From: Paenibacillus xylanilyticus | GTDB lineage: Bacteria > Bacillota > Bacilli > Paenibacillales > Paenibacillaceae | Direction: 5' to 3' | Length of the DNA stretch: 64,000 bases | NCBI RefSeq assembly: GCF_013359935.1 | Contig: NZ_JABMCB010000202.1 | Coordinates: forward strand, 620,001 to 684,000 | Shown: positions 10,025-19,190 of the stretch, in pieces | Layout of the letters: each line of letters starts with the position of its first letter | How positions within the stretch are numbered: position 1 is the stretch's first letter | The notes under the pieces: generated by a model | Told to the model about the DNA's origin: nothing | What the model saw: the letters and a program-made list of their open reading frames with translations, nothing else | The model's database searches: none | Made by a program: the position numbers and the translations under genes

Positions 10025-10038
10025 TGATAGCGCTTTCT
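10025..10038 (+). promoter_or_regulatory. Candidate cre (CcpA) site upstream of the LplB-like permease
   Basis: TGATAGCGCTTTCT matches 12 of 14 positions of the catabolite-responsive consensus TGWAANCGNTNWCA and is close to the ideal palindrome TGAAAGCGCTTTCA. It lies in the 5' region of the transporter operon, where CcpA would repress it when preferred sugars are present. This rests on sequence resemblance only. Confidence 0.4.
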
Positions 10039-10201
10039 TGTTCGTAATCATAAGAGGGACCCCCTTGTCGCGTAAAGGTACACTTTACTCGAAGAGGTAC
10101 GATTCAAGGACAAATAGGCCGGGAAGCCTGATACTGCTTTACTTTTCAATTTGATTTTTCTGTGGTTTCCGCTTTGTTTGGTGATAATGATTGTGGCAGC
10201 T

Positions 10202-12523
10202 TCATTTTATTTGATCCTCCATCTGGCGAAATGAACTAGGCAAGACCCCCCGGACTCGCTTAAAGGCTCTTCGGAACGAATGCGCGCTGTTATATCCGGT
10301 TGTCAGGGCAATCTCATCAATCGTCTGCTGACTCTCACGCAGCAGTTCAGCAGCTTTGTTAATTCGTACCACTTCCACATAGTCGGAAAGGTTCTCTCCG
10401 GTGTACTCCTTGAATAATTGCGAGATATATTTTTCCGGTTTCCCCATTTGTTCCGCAATCCGATATACCGTTAAGGTGGCATCGGCATAGCGTTTCTGAA
10501 TATAAGCGATCGTTTCGTTAACAATTTCCGCATGCATGTTGGATTTTTTGCGTTGTACGTCCCGGCAGACGTCTTTCGCCAGTTGATGAAACTTGTCCCG
10601 GAGTATGCCTACACTGTCCGTTACCTGAATGGCCGCAATCCGATTTTTAAACTCATCGACAAGCGCTTCGTCCAGCATGATCTTGGGTTCCAACTTCAGG
10701 AATGTTCCCTTTAGTTCCACAACGAACTGCTGTGTCATGTCATAAGACAGCTCTCGTTCTGTAAAATTTCGGCTGAACAACTGATCCAAAACACGATCGG
10801 ATTCTTCCATTTCTCCCGCCTTCAGCGTATTTAGCAGACGCTGTTCGGACTCAATCGGATAGTAGTACAATTCGGTTTCCTTTATGGTATCTTCGAATCT
10901 CACCAGATGTTCTGCTCCCATATGAATGGCATATTCCAACGCTTGTCTGGCTTCGTTAAACGATCGGCCAACATCATTCCAATCCTCATAAGAAGAACCA
11001 ATTCCGATCGTGGTGGATACCCGATAATCCCTGTATACAGCATTCATCCGTTTGCTCAGTTCAGATACAGCAGTGTGCAAGGGAGTGTTTGAAGGTTCTT
11101 CGCTAAGCGGTTGCACAAAAGCAATCTGATCTGTCCCCCAGTCTGTTATCAGCACGTCGGCATGCCATGTGGTCATGGTTTCGCGCACGATGAGTCTCGC
11201 TACGCTTAGTTCTTGAATAATTTCTTCGCTATCCGGACTGCCATAACCGTCTACCTTCAGGATTCCCACAAAGCCCCGGCTGGTATGAAGGGATATGCCG
11301 GTCTGGGAAGAAATCGCCTCCAACTCACGGATGGTGTAAAACTCACCCGTCAGCAGACGCTTGATAAACCCGTCCCGCAGCATGGGAATCTGCTCATTTA
11401 ATGCATTCTTGAGTAAATGGTTATTGGTAATAAGGCTGGTGATGTTGCTTGCCAAAAAATCATATTCGTTGCCTGCCTTTCCAGGCAGCACGATATCCTG
11501 TTCCCGGAACACGGACAGAAGCCGATGAATCGGAGCGCTGTTTCGGTAAGCAAGTAGAAGCCCAATCAACAATCCGAAACCAAGCGTTGCTAGCGTAAAG
11601 GTAAAGGTAACCTGCTTGATTTGATCTGCCTTGACCATCAGCGCACGTTCGGGAATACCAGCCATATAATTCCAACCGTTTTGATTGGAGTGAATGGAAA
11701 TCAGCAGACGTCCGTCGCCCATAGGCTTCGCTTCATCTTCCTTGCCGGCAGTCATAACCTTTAATTTGTTTGCCTCGTCTTTATTCAGGCCGCTCGAAAA
11801 AATGATATTCTCATTGGAGTCTGTCACCAGTGTCCATCCTCCATATTGCTCTACAATATGGTGAGTCAAGCTCGCCATCTTATCCTCATCAATCATGACG
11901 CCGATTGTAGCCTGTGGTTTGTTGAAGCTGTTTAATGGAAGCGATTGAAGAAACGTAATGGCAGGAGCGTCCACAAGCACATTACTGCGAATCTCCTTCT
12001 TGTAATTTTGTAGGGGAATGATTTCATTTAAATGCGGCTTTTTTAAGATGTTGTCTTTCCACTCGTCGAACGTCACGCCTTCCAGTGGATTGGCAGCAAA
12101 ATAATGTTCAGGTCGGTAGTAAACCGTCGTAGGTGTAATAATGACATTATAATTGGGAATATAGATGAAGAAATGAGACAAATACTCATTGGTGCTGCTG
12201 TACATGGACAGACTGCGCTGCATGCGGCTCAAACCGTAGACATTATTAGCATCTTGCGGCTTAGGATCGGCTATTAAACGGTATAAATCCTGGTTAATGG
12301 CTAACTGTCTTGTGAAATCCTCGACCTGCATAAGATTACGTTCAATAATTTCCTTGCCAAGATTAAGTGACTTTAAGCTGTTCTCAATCGAGCTTGTCCT
12401 CGCTGCTTCAATGGATGCTCTATAGGAGGCATATCCGGCGATTTGAGGAATCATGAGAATAATGAGATAAGAAATCATAAATCTGCGAAACAACGGCGAG
12501 AATTTGGACCATAGGTGCTTCAT
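10202..12523 (-). CDS. Membrane sensor-regulator with C-terminal AraC DNA-binding domain
   Basis: A 773-residue one-component regulator. It has an N-terminal membrane segment (residues about 15-35), an extracellular sensing region of about 260 residues that looks Cache-like, and a second membrane segment (VTFTFTLATLGFGLLIGLLLAY, near 305). A cytoplasmic middle region follows, then an AraC domain over the last 100 residues with two helix-turn-helix units (YRIAEQMGKPEKYISQLFKEY and IDEIALTTGYNSAHSFRRAFKRV). It sits between the LplABC operon and the GH5 gene and probably controls one or both. ATG at 12523 follows GGAGGAGG at five bases; the longer frame to 12604 lacks a binding site and would run through the cre-like site. 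Confidence 0.9.
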   Translation of the reverse strand: MKHLWSKFSPLFRRFMISYLIILMIPQIAGYASYRASIEAARTSSIENSLKSLNLGKEIIERNLMQVEDFTRQLAINQDLYRLIADPKPQDANNVYGLSRMQRSLSMYSSTNEYLSHFFIYIPNYNVIITPTTVYYRPEHYFAANPLEGVTFDEWKDNILKKPHLNEIIPLQNYKKEIRSNVLVDAPAITFLQSLPLNSFNKPQATIGVMIDEDKMASLTHHIVEQYGGWTLVTDSNENIIFSSGLNKDEANKLKVMTAGKEDEAKPMGDGRLLISIHSNQNGWNYMAGIPERALMVKADQIKQVTFTFTLATLGFGLLIGLLLAYRNSAPIHRLLSVFREQDIVLPGKAGNEYDFLASNITSLITNNHLLKNALNEQIPMLRDGFIKRLLTGEFYTIRELEAISSQTGISLHTSRGFVGILKVDGYGSPDSEEIIQELSVARLIVRETMTTWHADVLITDWGTDQIAFVQPLSEEPSNTPLHTAVSELSKRMNAVYRDYRVSTTIGIGSSYEDWNDVGRSFNEARQALEYAIHMGAEHLVRFEDTIKETELYYYPIESEQRLLNTLKAGEMEESDRVLDQLFSRNFTERELSYDMTQQFVVELKGTFLKLEPKIMLDEALVDEFKNRIAAIQVTDSVGILRDKFHQLAKDVCRDVQRKKSNMHAEIVNETIAYIQKRYADATLTVYRIAEQMGKPEKYISQLFKEYTGENLSDYVEVVRINKAAELLRESQQTIDEIALTTGYNSAHSFRRAFKRVRGVLPSSFRQMEDQIK

Positions 12524-12539
12524 ATGTACCTCCTCCTTT

Positions 12540-12553
12540 GGTAAGCGTTTACA
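12540..12553 (-). promoter_or_regulatory. Strong cre (CcpA) candidate in the leader of the sensor-regulator
   Basis: Read on the gene strand, TGTAAACGCTTACC matches 13 of 14 positions of TGWAANCGNTNWCA. It lies immediately upstream of the GGAGGAGG ribosome binding site, 17 bases before the ATG at 12523. Bound CcpA there would block transcription at or just after initiation, placing the sensor under glucose control. Confidence 0.6.
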
Positions 12554-12734
12554 AAAGTGTTCTGTTAATGATACACCCTTCATTTGCGCTAGGTGAAGGT
12601 ACAACTTCTTCTTTTTGGTACAAATCCTTAAAATCCAATTAAAAGATCCAGTATTATTAAATAGAAGAAAACCCGCTAACTCTAAAGCGCAAGCTAGTTT
12701 TCAAATGTTTTGCTGATTTCCACTCCTCTCCTGA

Positions 12735-12788
12735 GTACAAGTAAGGACCTCCAAAGCCATATCATGGCTTGAAGGTCCTTACTTGTAC
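12735..12788. repeat. Long inverted repeat just after the GH5 gene
   Basis: GTACAAGTAAGGACCT at 12735 is perfectly repeated in inverse orientation ending at 12788, and the pairing continues through AAGCCAT with a mismatch and a bulge. The hairpin has a 24-25 bp stem and a very short loop, and begins seven bases after the GH5 stop codon. A T tract (TTTTT) follows it only on the plus strand, so as an intrinsic terminator it points against the GH5 gene. Confidence 0.7.
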
Positions 12789-12795
12789 ATGCTTT

Positions 12796-14490
12796 TTAAT
12801 TGACTGCAACAAACTTCCATTGCTGATTGGTCGCATTGGTAAAGGTATTTTGCTGCAATTTTGCACCATCCGTCGTCGCAGAACCTGTTACCTCAATGGC
12901 TTTATTGCTGTTAACGTTTATAATACTCCAATACCCATTGCCCAGATCATTGATTTTGAAGTGCTGCGCTGTGGTATTCAAATTGCTCATAAGCTGAACC
13001 GCTTCTCCATTGTTACTGGTTCCATTCCGAATGTCGATGACCTTATCGGGCGAATTCACACTCGTCAAACTATAGATCCCACCCGCAATCTGGTTCAGGA
13101 CCCACTTTTGAGGGTTGCCTCCCAGATCGGACCATTGCTGAAGCTGCAAATTATTCTCGTTTACCCCGCCTGGCACATCAATCACTTTCCCCGAATGTCT
13201 GGCTACAATCTTATAGGTCGTACCCGGGATCAGACCGGTTGATGGATTGCCGCCGTTCGGGTAGGTCTGTGCACGTTCATAAAACCATTCGAAGAGGAAC
13301 CTTCCCATTGCGCTCCGTGAAGCATCGCCATCCCATTTCAGGCCTGCCGTAGGGTCGGCAAAGGAACTCCGTTGTCCAGCATCCAAAATAAATCCGTTCA
13401 CGTGTGCCGCAATACTGACATTGCCAGCGGCGTTGAAAATAGTCTTCGTATTGTTGCCAAAGCCTTCATTACTGCCGTTGAACAGATTCCAGTATTCGGA
13501 ATCTCCTGCTTTCTTTTTGAACCATGTTACTTCGGTGATGTTGATTGGATATTTATCCGCCGCAGCCTTCACATTCGTATTCCACTGATCCTGCAGAATC
13601 GACATATCGTCATGGGCACCATATCCCGGATACCAATGAACTGCATAACCATAGTTGTTCAGCGGATCTGTTAGAGGATGACTCGCCGTCAAACTATAGA
13701 ATTGATTGTATCCGAGGCCTGCTGCCCAGATCACGTTGTCTGCGCCCTTACTGCGAATCGTGGATATGATGGAATTCTGGAAATTGCGCAGGTCGTTCCA
13801 GTGATCCAAGAAGTCATTCTCCCCGTTGTAGCCGCCCCAATGCCCGTTCGCATATGATTTTACAGGCTCGTTAATCAGCTCAAAATGTACATTGTCTGCA
13901 CTTTTGATTTCTGGTCGGGAAGCAAGATAACCCCAGATCTCGTTAAACTTTTGCAGATTGGCTGAGGTGGTAGCCTGGTCATCCTTCAAAGTGAAGTCAA
14001 GACCGAGCGTGACATAGACGCCTTTTGTTTTAGCATATTGAATATAAGGGATAATGACATTTTGCGTTACCGTTTGTACACCTGCAAAATTGTAAGTGCC
14101 TGCTGCCACATCTCCCATGTCTTCCCGGTCGATGAACAGACGAATCTGATTCATATTCCAGCCGTGGCTGCTTCCGTACTTTGGACTGGTACTTGTGAAT
14201 GTATCCGTAATGTCTTTTAGATAAGCCAATGTGGCAGCATGGCGGTTATTGCCATGTAGATTCAGATAATAGTTACTGTTCTGGTAAGTCCAATAAGCAC
14301 CTGAGGGCTGATGCCAACCACTCAGTACGACGGGTTGATTATTACTGTTAACCAGGTTCTTTCCATTAACGTGAAGCTTGCCCATTGGCATGCCGACCCA
14401 AGCTTCCGCGCGTCCCGGTCCGAGTGGTGTAATGGACAACAGCAAAGCAAGAACGAGCATACATTTAAATGCTATCAACAATCTTTTCAA
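12796..14490 (-). CDS. Secreted GH5 glycanase with ricin-type beta-trefoil domain
   Basis: A 564-residue protein with a Sec signal peptide (to about AEA, residue 30). A GH5-type TIM barrel follows, with the acid/base Glu in HFELINEP (about residue 206) and a nucleophile Glu in NITEVTWF (about 318). After the linker PNGGNPSTGLIPG, a C-terminal ricin-type (CBM13-like) domain of about 135 residues carries repeated QxW motifs (LQQWSD, QKWVLN, QQWKFV). It probably acts outside the cell on beta-glucan or mannan. It is monocistronic between the sensor-regulator and the large transporter cluster. Subfamily and exact substrate cannot be told by eye. Confidence 0.88.
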   Translation of the reverse strand: MKRLLIAFKCMLVLALLLSITPLGPGRAEAWVGMPMGKLHVNGKNLVNSNNQPVVLSGWHQPSGAYWTYQNSNYYLNLHGNNRHAATLAYLKDITDTFTSTSPKYGSSHGWNMNQIRLFIDREDMGDVAAGTYNFAGVQTVTQNVIIPYIQYAKTKGVYVTLGLDFTLKDDQATTSANLQKFNEIWGYLASRPEIKSADNVHFELINEPVKSYANGHWGGYNGENDFLDHWNDLRNFQNSIISTIRSKGADNVIWAAGLGYNQFYSLTASHPLTDPLNNYGYAVHWYPGYGAHDDMSILQDQWNTNVKAAADKYPINITEVTWFKKKAGDSEYWNLFNGSNEGFGNNTKTIFNAAGNVSIAAHVNGFILDAGQRSSFADPTAGLKWDGDASRSAMGRFLFEWFYERAQTYPNGGNPSTGLIPGTTYKIVARHSGKVIDVPGGVNENNLQLQQWSDLGGNPQKWVLNQIAGGIYSLTSVNSPDKVIDIRNGTSNNGEAVQLMSNLNTTAQHFKINDLGNGYWSIINVNSNKAIEVTGSATTDGAKLQQNTFTNATNQQWKFVAVN

Positions 14491-14674
14491 ATATTATCCC
14501 TCCTGTATTTTAAATTGTGAAGCTTTGAAACAGACGGCATCACCTCCTCACCTATATGTGTTCAACTAAACATTTACACAATAACGGAGCGGACAGAAGA
14601 AACCTGGAGAAGCGAAGAGGTCGCCTTTATCCCCGGATTTTCCCTTTGGAGAAGGGAATCAAAAAAATCTGGGG

Positions 14675-14704
14675 ATAACAGCGATCGGAAGGTTATTCTG
14701 TCAA
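14675..14704 (-). promoter_or_regulatory. Possible sigma-A promoter of the GH5 gene
   Basis: On the reverse strand TTGACA (14704-14699) is followed after 18 bases by TGTTAT (14680-14675). The -35 is perfect and the -10 matches four of six. It lies about 185 bases upstream of the GH5 start, leaving a long leader that contains GATTCCCTT/AAGGGAAAATC dyad symmetry. Confidence 0.35.
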
Positions 14705-14744
14705 GCGGAGTGCCAGTGTAAATATCCTCTAGTTGGACTATATA

Positions 14745-15689
14745 TCATCCAACGATTCCGGTACGTTCTACACTTTCAACGAAATAACGCTGTACAAACA
14801 GGTAAATGATGATCAAAGGCAAGATCGCCAGCAAAATACCTGTATCCTGAATCATGCTTAGATAGAATGGATCGGCTTTGGATGCTCCATCGCTTACCTG
14901 CTGGGCTAGATTGTAAGGAAGGGAAGAAAGCTGGGTTGACATGACTTTACTGGATGTCAGATATGTTGTCGTATAGAAGCTGTCATTCCACTGCCATACA
15001 AAGGAAAAAAGCAGCACTGTAACGATCGACGGAATGGCGTTAGGCAGCATAATGCGTGCAAATGTACGGCTGATGCCTGCACCATCGACGTAAGCCGCCT
15101 CCTCTACCTCTTTGGGAATACCTCTGAAAAACTGGCGGAAGATGAAGATATACAAGCCTGCTTTTAGCGAATTCGCTGTAAGGGCGGTCAGGATAAACGG
15201 CCAGTACGTATTCAGCAAATTCATGGGTTTGCCAAAAATCAGTGTCATGGCTCCCATGAGATCGAAGCTCTTTAGATTCAGGTACACCGGAATGAGAATC
15301 GTGGTGGGTGGAACCAGAATCGTTAGGATGACCCCGGCAAATAACAGGTTGCTGCCTTTAAATTTCAAACGGGCAAAACCGTATCCAGCGAGTGCACAGG
15401 AAAGCGTTGTCAAGATGGTCGTGGTTGCGGATAACGCAAACGTATTGAGCAGCGTTGCCCAGTAATCCATGACACGAATAGCCTCCCGGAAATTATCGAA
15501 GGAGAAATTCTGTGGAATCCAGACCACAACGGCTGAATACAAATCACTCTTATCCTTGATGGACGTTGATATTTTCTGAAATATGGGAAACAGAATCACG
15601 AAGGATAGCCCGGCAATCAGTGTGAATCGCACGATGGACCAGAGCCAGCTTTTCCACTGCTCAAGTGAAAACAGTCTGGACATTATCAT
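14745..15689 (-). CDS. Carbohydrate ABC transporter permease (MalG-like)
   Basis: A 314-residue inner-membrane permease with about six transmembrane helices and the EAA loop VEEAAYVDGAGISRTFARI. It ends with IIYLFVQRYFVESVERTGIVG, typical of MalG-type subunits. It is the last gene of the 27510-14745 cluster, 16 bases after its MalF-like partner. The start at 15689 follows AAAGGGGG; the frame continues upstream to 15767 without a suitable site and into the partner gene. Confidence 0.92.
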   Translation of the reverse strand: MIMSRLFSLEQWKSWLWSIVRFTLIAGLSFVILFPIFQKISTSIKDKSDLYSAVVVWIPQNFSFDNFREAIRVMDYWATLLNTFALSATTTILTTLSCALAGYGFARLKFKGSNLLFAGVILTILVPPTTILIPVYLNLKSFDLMGAMTLIFGKPMNLLNTYWPFILTALTANSLKAGLYIFIFRQFFRGIPKEVEEAAYVDGAGISRTFARIMLPNAIPSIVTVLLFSFVWQWNDSFYTTTYLTSSKVMSTQLSSLPYNLAQQVSDGASKADPFYLSMIQDTGILLAILPLIIIYLFVQRYFVESVERTGIVG

Positions 15690-15705
15690 CCGAACAACCC
15701 CCTTT

Positions 15706-16596
15706 CTAATCTTGATAGAAGACACGTTTGGAGAAAATGAGGGATACGAGCACCAATATGATGGCAATGGCCACGAAATACACCCACGCCATGGCTGAAC
15801 TTAATCCAAAATCAAATTTCACAAAACCCGTGTCCCGAATAAGCGTTGTCATGGCATTGTTGGCAAACGAATCCACAATGGCATAGATGACGTTGACAAA
15901 AATAAGCGGGCTGACCATCGGAAATGTAATTTTCCAGAAGGCTTCATATCCCGTAGCACCTTCCATTTTCGATGCCTCATACAGTTGGGGAGATATGGTC
16001 TGGATGCCAGCCAGGAAGATTAGAATCTGGACACCCGACTGACTAACGATCTGATAAATGCGGTCTACAGCCCCACTCAAATACGTCACAACCCACTCAC
16101 TCAGCCCGGCGTCCAGCATCAGGTTTTCCAGCTCAAACGTACCCAAGGCACTGCCGCCAGTACTGTTCTGATTTACAGCCTCGATCAGGCTAGTGCTTTC
16201 CAATGACATAATGACCCCCGATGCCAGAATAACCGGAAGGAAAAAGATGGACCGCGCGATCGCCCGACCCGGGAACTTCTGATTGAGAATCACAGCCAGA
16301 AACAAACTGAAAATAACGATTAACGGCACATTGACTACTACATCCGTTATGGATTCAATGAGTGCCCGGTTGAAGCTGGTATTTACCGTCAATGCCTGGA
16401 CGTAGTTGGCAAGACCCGTGAACTGAATGGATATGCCCTCCGCGTTTGCCTGGATGGTGCTCATGCTGTAACGAAGAGAAGCCAGCAATGGAACAAAGAA
16501 GAACAGTACAAACCCGATGAGCCAAGGAAGCACGTAGATGACTCCCCAGGCAGCCTTCTGCTGGGCATAGGTCCGTCGTCCCCACTTCCCTCTCAA
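15706..16596 (-). CDS. Sugar ABC transporter permease (MalF-like)
   Basis: A 296-residue permease that begins RTYAQQKAAWGVIYVLPWLIGFVLFFFVP and carries the EAA-type loop LYEASKMEGATGYEAFWKI. It starts with TTG at 16596, only eight bases after the stop of the DUF5696 gene, which implies translational coupling; no strong ribosome binding site is visible. Together with the following gene it forms the second permease pair of the cluster. Confidence 0.9.
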   Translation of the reverse strand: MRGKWGRRTYAQQKAAWGVIYVLPWLIGFVLFFFVPLLASLRYSMSTIQANAEGISIQFTGLANYVQALTVNTSFNRALIESITDVVVNVPLIVIFSLFLAVILNQKFPGRAIARSIFFLPVILASGVIMSLESTSLIEAVNQNSTGGSALGTFELENLMLDAGLSEWVVTYLSGAVDRIYQIVSQSGVQILIFLAGIQTISPQLYEASKMEGATGYEAFWKITFPMVSPLIFVNVIYAIVDSFANNAMTTLIRDTGFVKFDFGLSSAMAWVYFVAIAIILVLVSLIFSKRVFYQD

Positions 16597-16604
16597 TAGC
16601 GCTT

Positions 16605-19175
16605 TCAGAGTTGCTCACCACCTGTCACATAACTTTTGGCTTCCACGGTCTGGCCTGCTGCCTGTACCGGGAAGTCGTTATAATTCACTATCGCAAACCC
16701 GCCGTTTTCGTAGGTCGTCTGGAACACGCCTTCAGCAAGCTTCTCATGGGATACCATGTGAGATCCTGCAAATGCACGAATGGCCAGATTGACCTCTTCA
16801 TACATTTCGGCTGCCAGATCCATCCATTGTTCATAATGTGCAGCATACAGATAGTCATAATCCGTTTCCTTAACGACATGATTCGGTGCGTTAAACCAAG
16901 TGAAATAAGGACTTGCGCCGTACTCCACGAGCTTCAGCACGTACTCTCTCGCATCGGTATACGTAGACAGATTATAAGCAGCACCTGTATAGCTGATCCC
17001 CCCATGTGTAACCAGTTGGAAAAACGGAATTTCTTCATCCTCCAATTTGAAGCGGCTGCTGGACATCGGTACATCCGTCAGACCTGTCACATATGGCAGG
17101 GAATAAGCATTCCCTCCTTCAGCGACAACGGGTATACCTTGCTGTGCAATCTGCTTCAAGGTTTCGGTGGCCGCGGTTTGCGCGCCTGTACGATCCATCA
17201 ATTTTTTGGGATTCATGTCACTGTTCAATTGCTCTGCGAGATCACGCAGAGACAGTCCACCTAGCTCAAAAGGTTGCAGCGCTTTCAACATGTCTTGAGT
17301 CACATCATCCAGCAAATGTGGAGAGAGGATATAGGACGGGAGTCGATCCCGGTCACGCCGCAGTCTTGCGGGATCCATAGGATACAGAAGCGCAGGTTCC
17401 TGCGTAAGGGTACGTGAAGCCTCCTTGGAAGGACTGAATCCTTTCTTGGAGTGTACATTCAGAACAGCCACATCGGGATAAAATCCAATTCCCTCTTCAC
17501 GGGTATACTCACTGAATGCTTGCATGCCTTTTCTTCCTCCAATCGCTCCATCCACATGGATGGAATCCGGCACCTGATGTTGAAGTCCCCCGTTGAACCA
17601 ACCTGCATAACGAACCTGGATGTTGGACACTTGTTTTCCTTTCAGGGTCGACAAGATATGCCGGGCTTCATCAAAGGTGGTCAAGCCTTCAGTGGAGTCG
17701 TAAGGTATGCCCAGCATATGTTTCTTGGTCGTCATTCCGCCGATAAGCTTCAAGTAAAATGGAATGTCTTTATCAGCCTCAGTCGTTTGCTTCGCTGGAA
17801 GACCGTTCGTCTGGGTTAAATAGTCACGATATAAGGAAGCCAGACCGGAATAAGAGGCTTTCTCTGCCCCAGCAAAAGCATAACGAACGACAAAATCGGA
17901 TGCGGTCGGCTTCTTCTGGAACTTGGGAAGTGTGCGTACCATGTCGCTGGCCTGAAGAGTTACATCACTCTTGTTTACAACGTAAAAGCTTGGATACACA
18001 TTGTTGTAGCTATTCAGCTTTCCGCTGATATCGGCATTTACAACGGCTGCTGCTGCACCCTCTTCAATGATGCCAAGAAATGCGCCGCCCTCGCGAATGA
18101 GACCGAATACCGGCAGCCTGGCTCTTTCCTCGGAAGAATCCACTTCCCGAAGCTTCATGGTTAGATCCGGTCCATAAATGTCCTGCTGATAGGAAGGGTA
18201 TTGAACTTTTCCATTATTGAAATGAATGAGCGCTCCTGAACCGTCAGGAACAAACAGAGATCCTTCCTGTTCCGCTGTACCTGCCCCAAAGTAATCCAGT
18301 ACAGAAATGCTGTTAATCGGGTATTGCTCAGGAAAATGGATGCCTGCTGCTGGAACACGTACAACCAATGATTCCCCGTCCAGCTCGTATTCGATGGAAA
18401 CCATAAACATGCGGGGGCCGCTCTTCTCCTGTTCTATGCCATGCTCGGCATTGTCCAGTTCAAGGTCCTCAGAGGTGTATCCGGCTGTTTCAAAAGCCTT
18501 CAGGGCACGCGTCAGCTGAAGCCCTTGCAGCGCTTTGTCATTCCTTACGTAGACGTCCTCTCCCTTATCTTGCGCATATCCAATCTTCAAAGCCCGCTGC
18601 CCGGCCTTGTCGAGCGAAGCAAGCAGCTTCTGCTCGAATCGCTCTTTGCTGATCTTTACAGGCAGATCATCAATCGAACTCTCATCGCTTCCAAACTGGT
18701 AATTCACTCGAACGCCGTTTGGCAACAATTCGTAGCTTATCTGTTGATGAGCTACACTATCGGTATAGGAATTGACCGAGCTGCTCTGTCCCAAGCTGTT
18801 GTAAAAGGTGAGTTTGGCCTGCGCCGACAGCAGGTCCTTATTAATTCCTGCAGCGAGCGCATCCAGATTCCGCTCCTCGGGATTGCTGCGCCAGACCTGC
18901 CCGCTCCGCTTGTGAACTATCGCAATTTCGGCGGTATCCTCCTGAATGAGCAGCTGCAGCTGATCATTCTGAACGAGCCCGAGCATATCCGGGAGACGGT
19001 CATCCCTGAAAGACGATACCAACTTCTCTCCAGGTGGCAGCACAGGCACTTCCGCTTGCTCATCTGCATTCGCTGACATCCTGGTTACAGGCGCAGAACC
19101 AGACTGACATCCGCTAAGAAACAGGCCGAATACGAGCAGGATTACGATCATTTTTTTGACCACGTCATAGTTCAT
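16605..19175 (-). CDS. DUF5696-type lipoprotein, possible glycan-active enzyme
   Basis: An 856-residue lipoprotein with lipobox LFLSGC near residue 22. After a Ser-rich linker comes a beta-rich region of about 400 residues that includes IAIVHKRSGQVWRSNPEERN, a phrase typical of glycoside-hydrolase accessory beta domains. An alpha/beta region follows that looks like a TIM barrel (IPFYLKLIGGMTTKKHMLGIPYD, RYAGWFNGG, GFYPDVAVL, PYFTWFNAPN). This fits the DUF5696 family as I remember it; no activity is assigned here. The protein faces outside, beside a permease pair, so it may trim or bind the imported glycan. ATG at 19175 has AAGGAG seven bases upstream and is preferred over 19181. Confidence 0.7.
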   Translation of the reverse strand: MNYDVVKKMIVILLVFGLFLSGCQSGSAPVTRMSANADEQAEVPVLPPGEKLVSSFRDDRLPDMLGLVQNDQLQLLIQEDTAEIAIVHKRSGQVWRSNPEERNLDALAAGINKDLLSAQAKLTFYNSLGQSSSVNSYTDSVAHQQISYELLPNGVRVNYQFGSDESSIDDLPVKISKERFEQKLLASLDKAGQRALKIGYAQDKGEDVYVRNDKALQGLQLTRALKAFETAGYTSEDLELDNAEHGIEQEKSGPRMFMVSIEYELDGESLVVRVPAAGIHFPEQYPINSISVLDYFGAGTAEQEGSLFVPDGSGALIHFNNGKVQYPSYQQDIYGPDLTMKLREVDSSEERARLPVFGLIREGGAFLGIIEEGAAAAVVNADISGKLNSYNNVYPSFYVVNKSDVTLQASDMVRTLPKFQKKPTASDFVVRYAFAGAEKASYSGLASLYRDYLTQTNGLPAKQTTEADKDIPFYLKLIGGMTTKKHMLGIPYDSTEGLTTFDEARHILSTLKGKQVSNIQVRYAGWFNGGLQHQVPDSIHVDGAIGGRKGMQAFSEYTREEGIGFYPDVAVLNVHSKKGFSPSKEASRTLTQEPALLYPMDPARLRRDRDRLPSYILSPHLLDDVTQDMLKALQPFELGGLSLRDLAEQLNSDMNPKKLMDRTGAQTAATETLKQIAQQGIPVVAEGGNAYSLPYVTGLTDVPMSSSRFKLEDEEIPFFQLVTHGGISYTGAAYNLSTYTDAREYVLKLVEYGASPYFTWFNAPNHVVKETDYDYLYAAHYEQWMDLAAEMYEEVNLAIRAFAGSHMVSHEKLAEGVFQTTYENGGFAIVNYNDFPVQAAGQTVEAKSYVTGGEQL

Positions 19176-19190
19176 CTCCATTCTCCTTCC

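Noticed and set aside
14640..14672. Hairpin with a seven-base A/T run as a possible terminator after the permease gene
   Set aside because: The T run precedes the stem on the permease strand, so it has the wrong polarity for termination.
16594..16607. TGAAAGCGCTATTG at the DUF5696/permease junction resembles cre
   Set aside because: It is internal to an operon with only eight non-coding bases and matches 12 of 14; no promoter is visible there.
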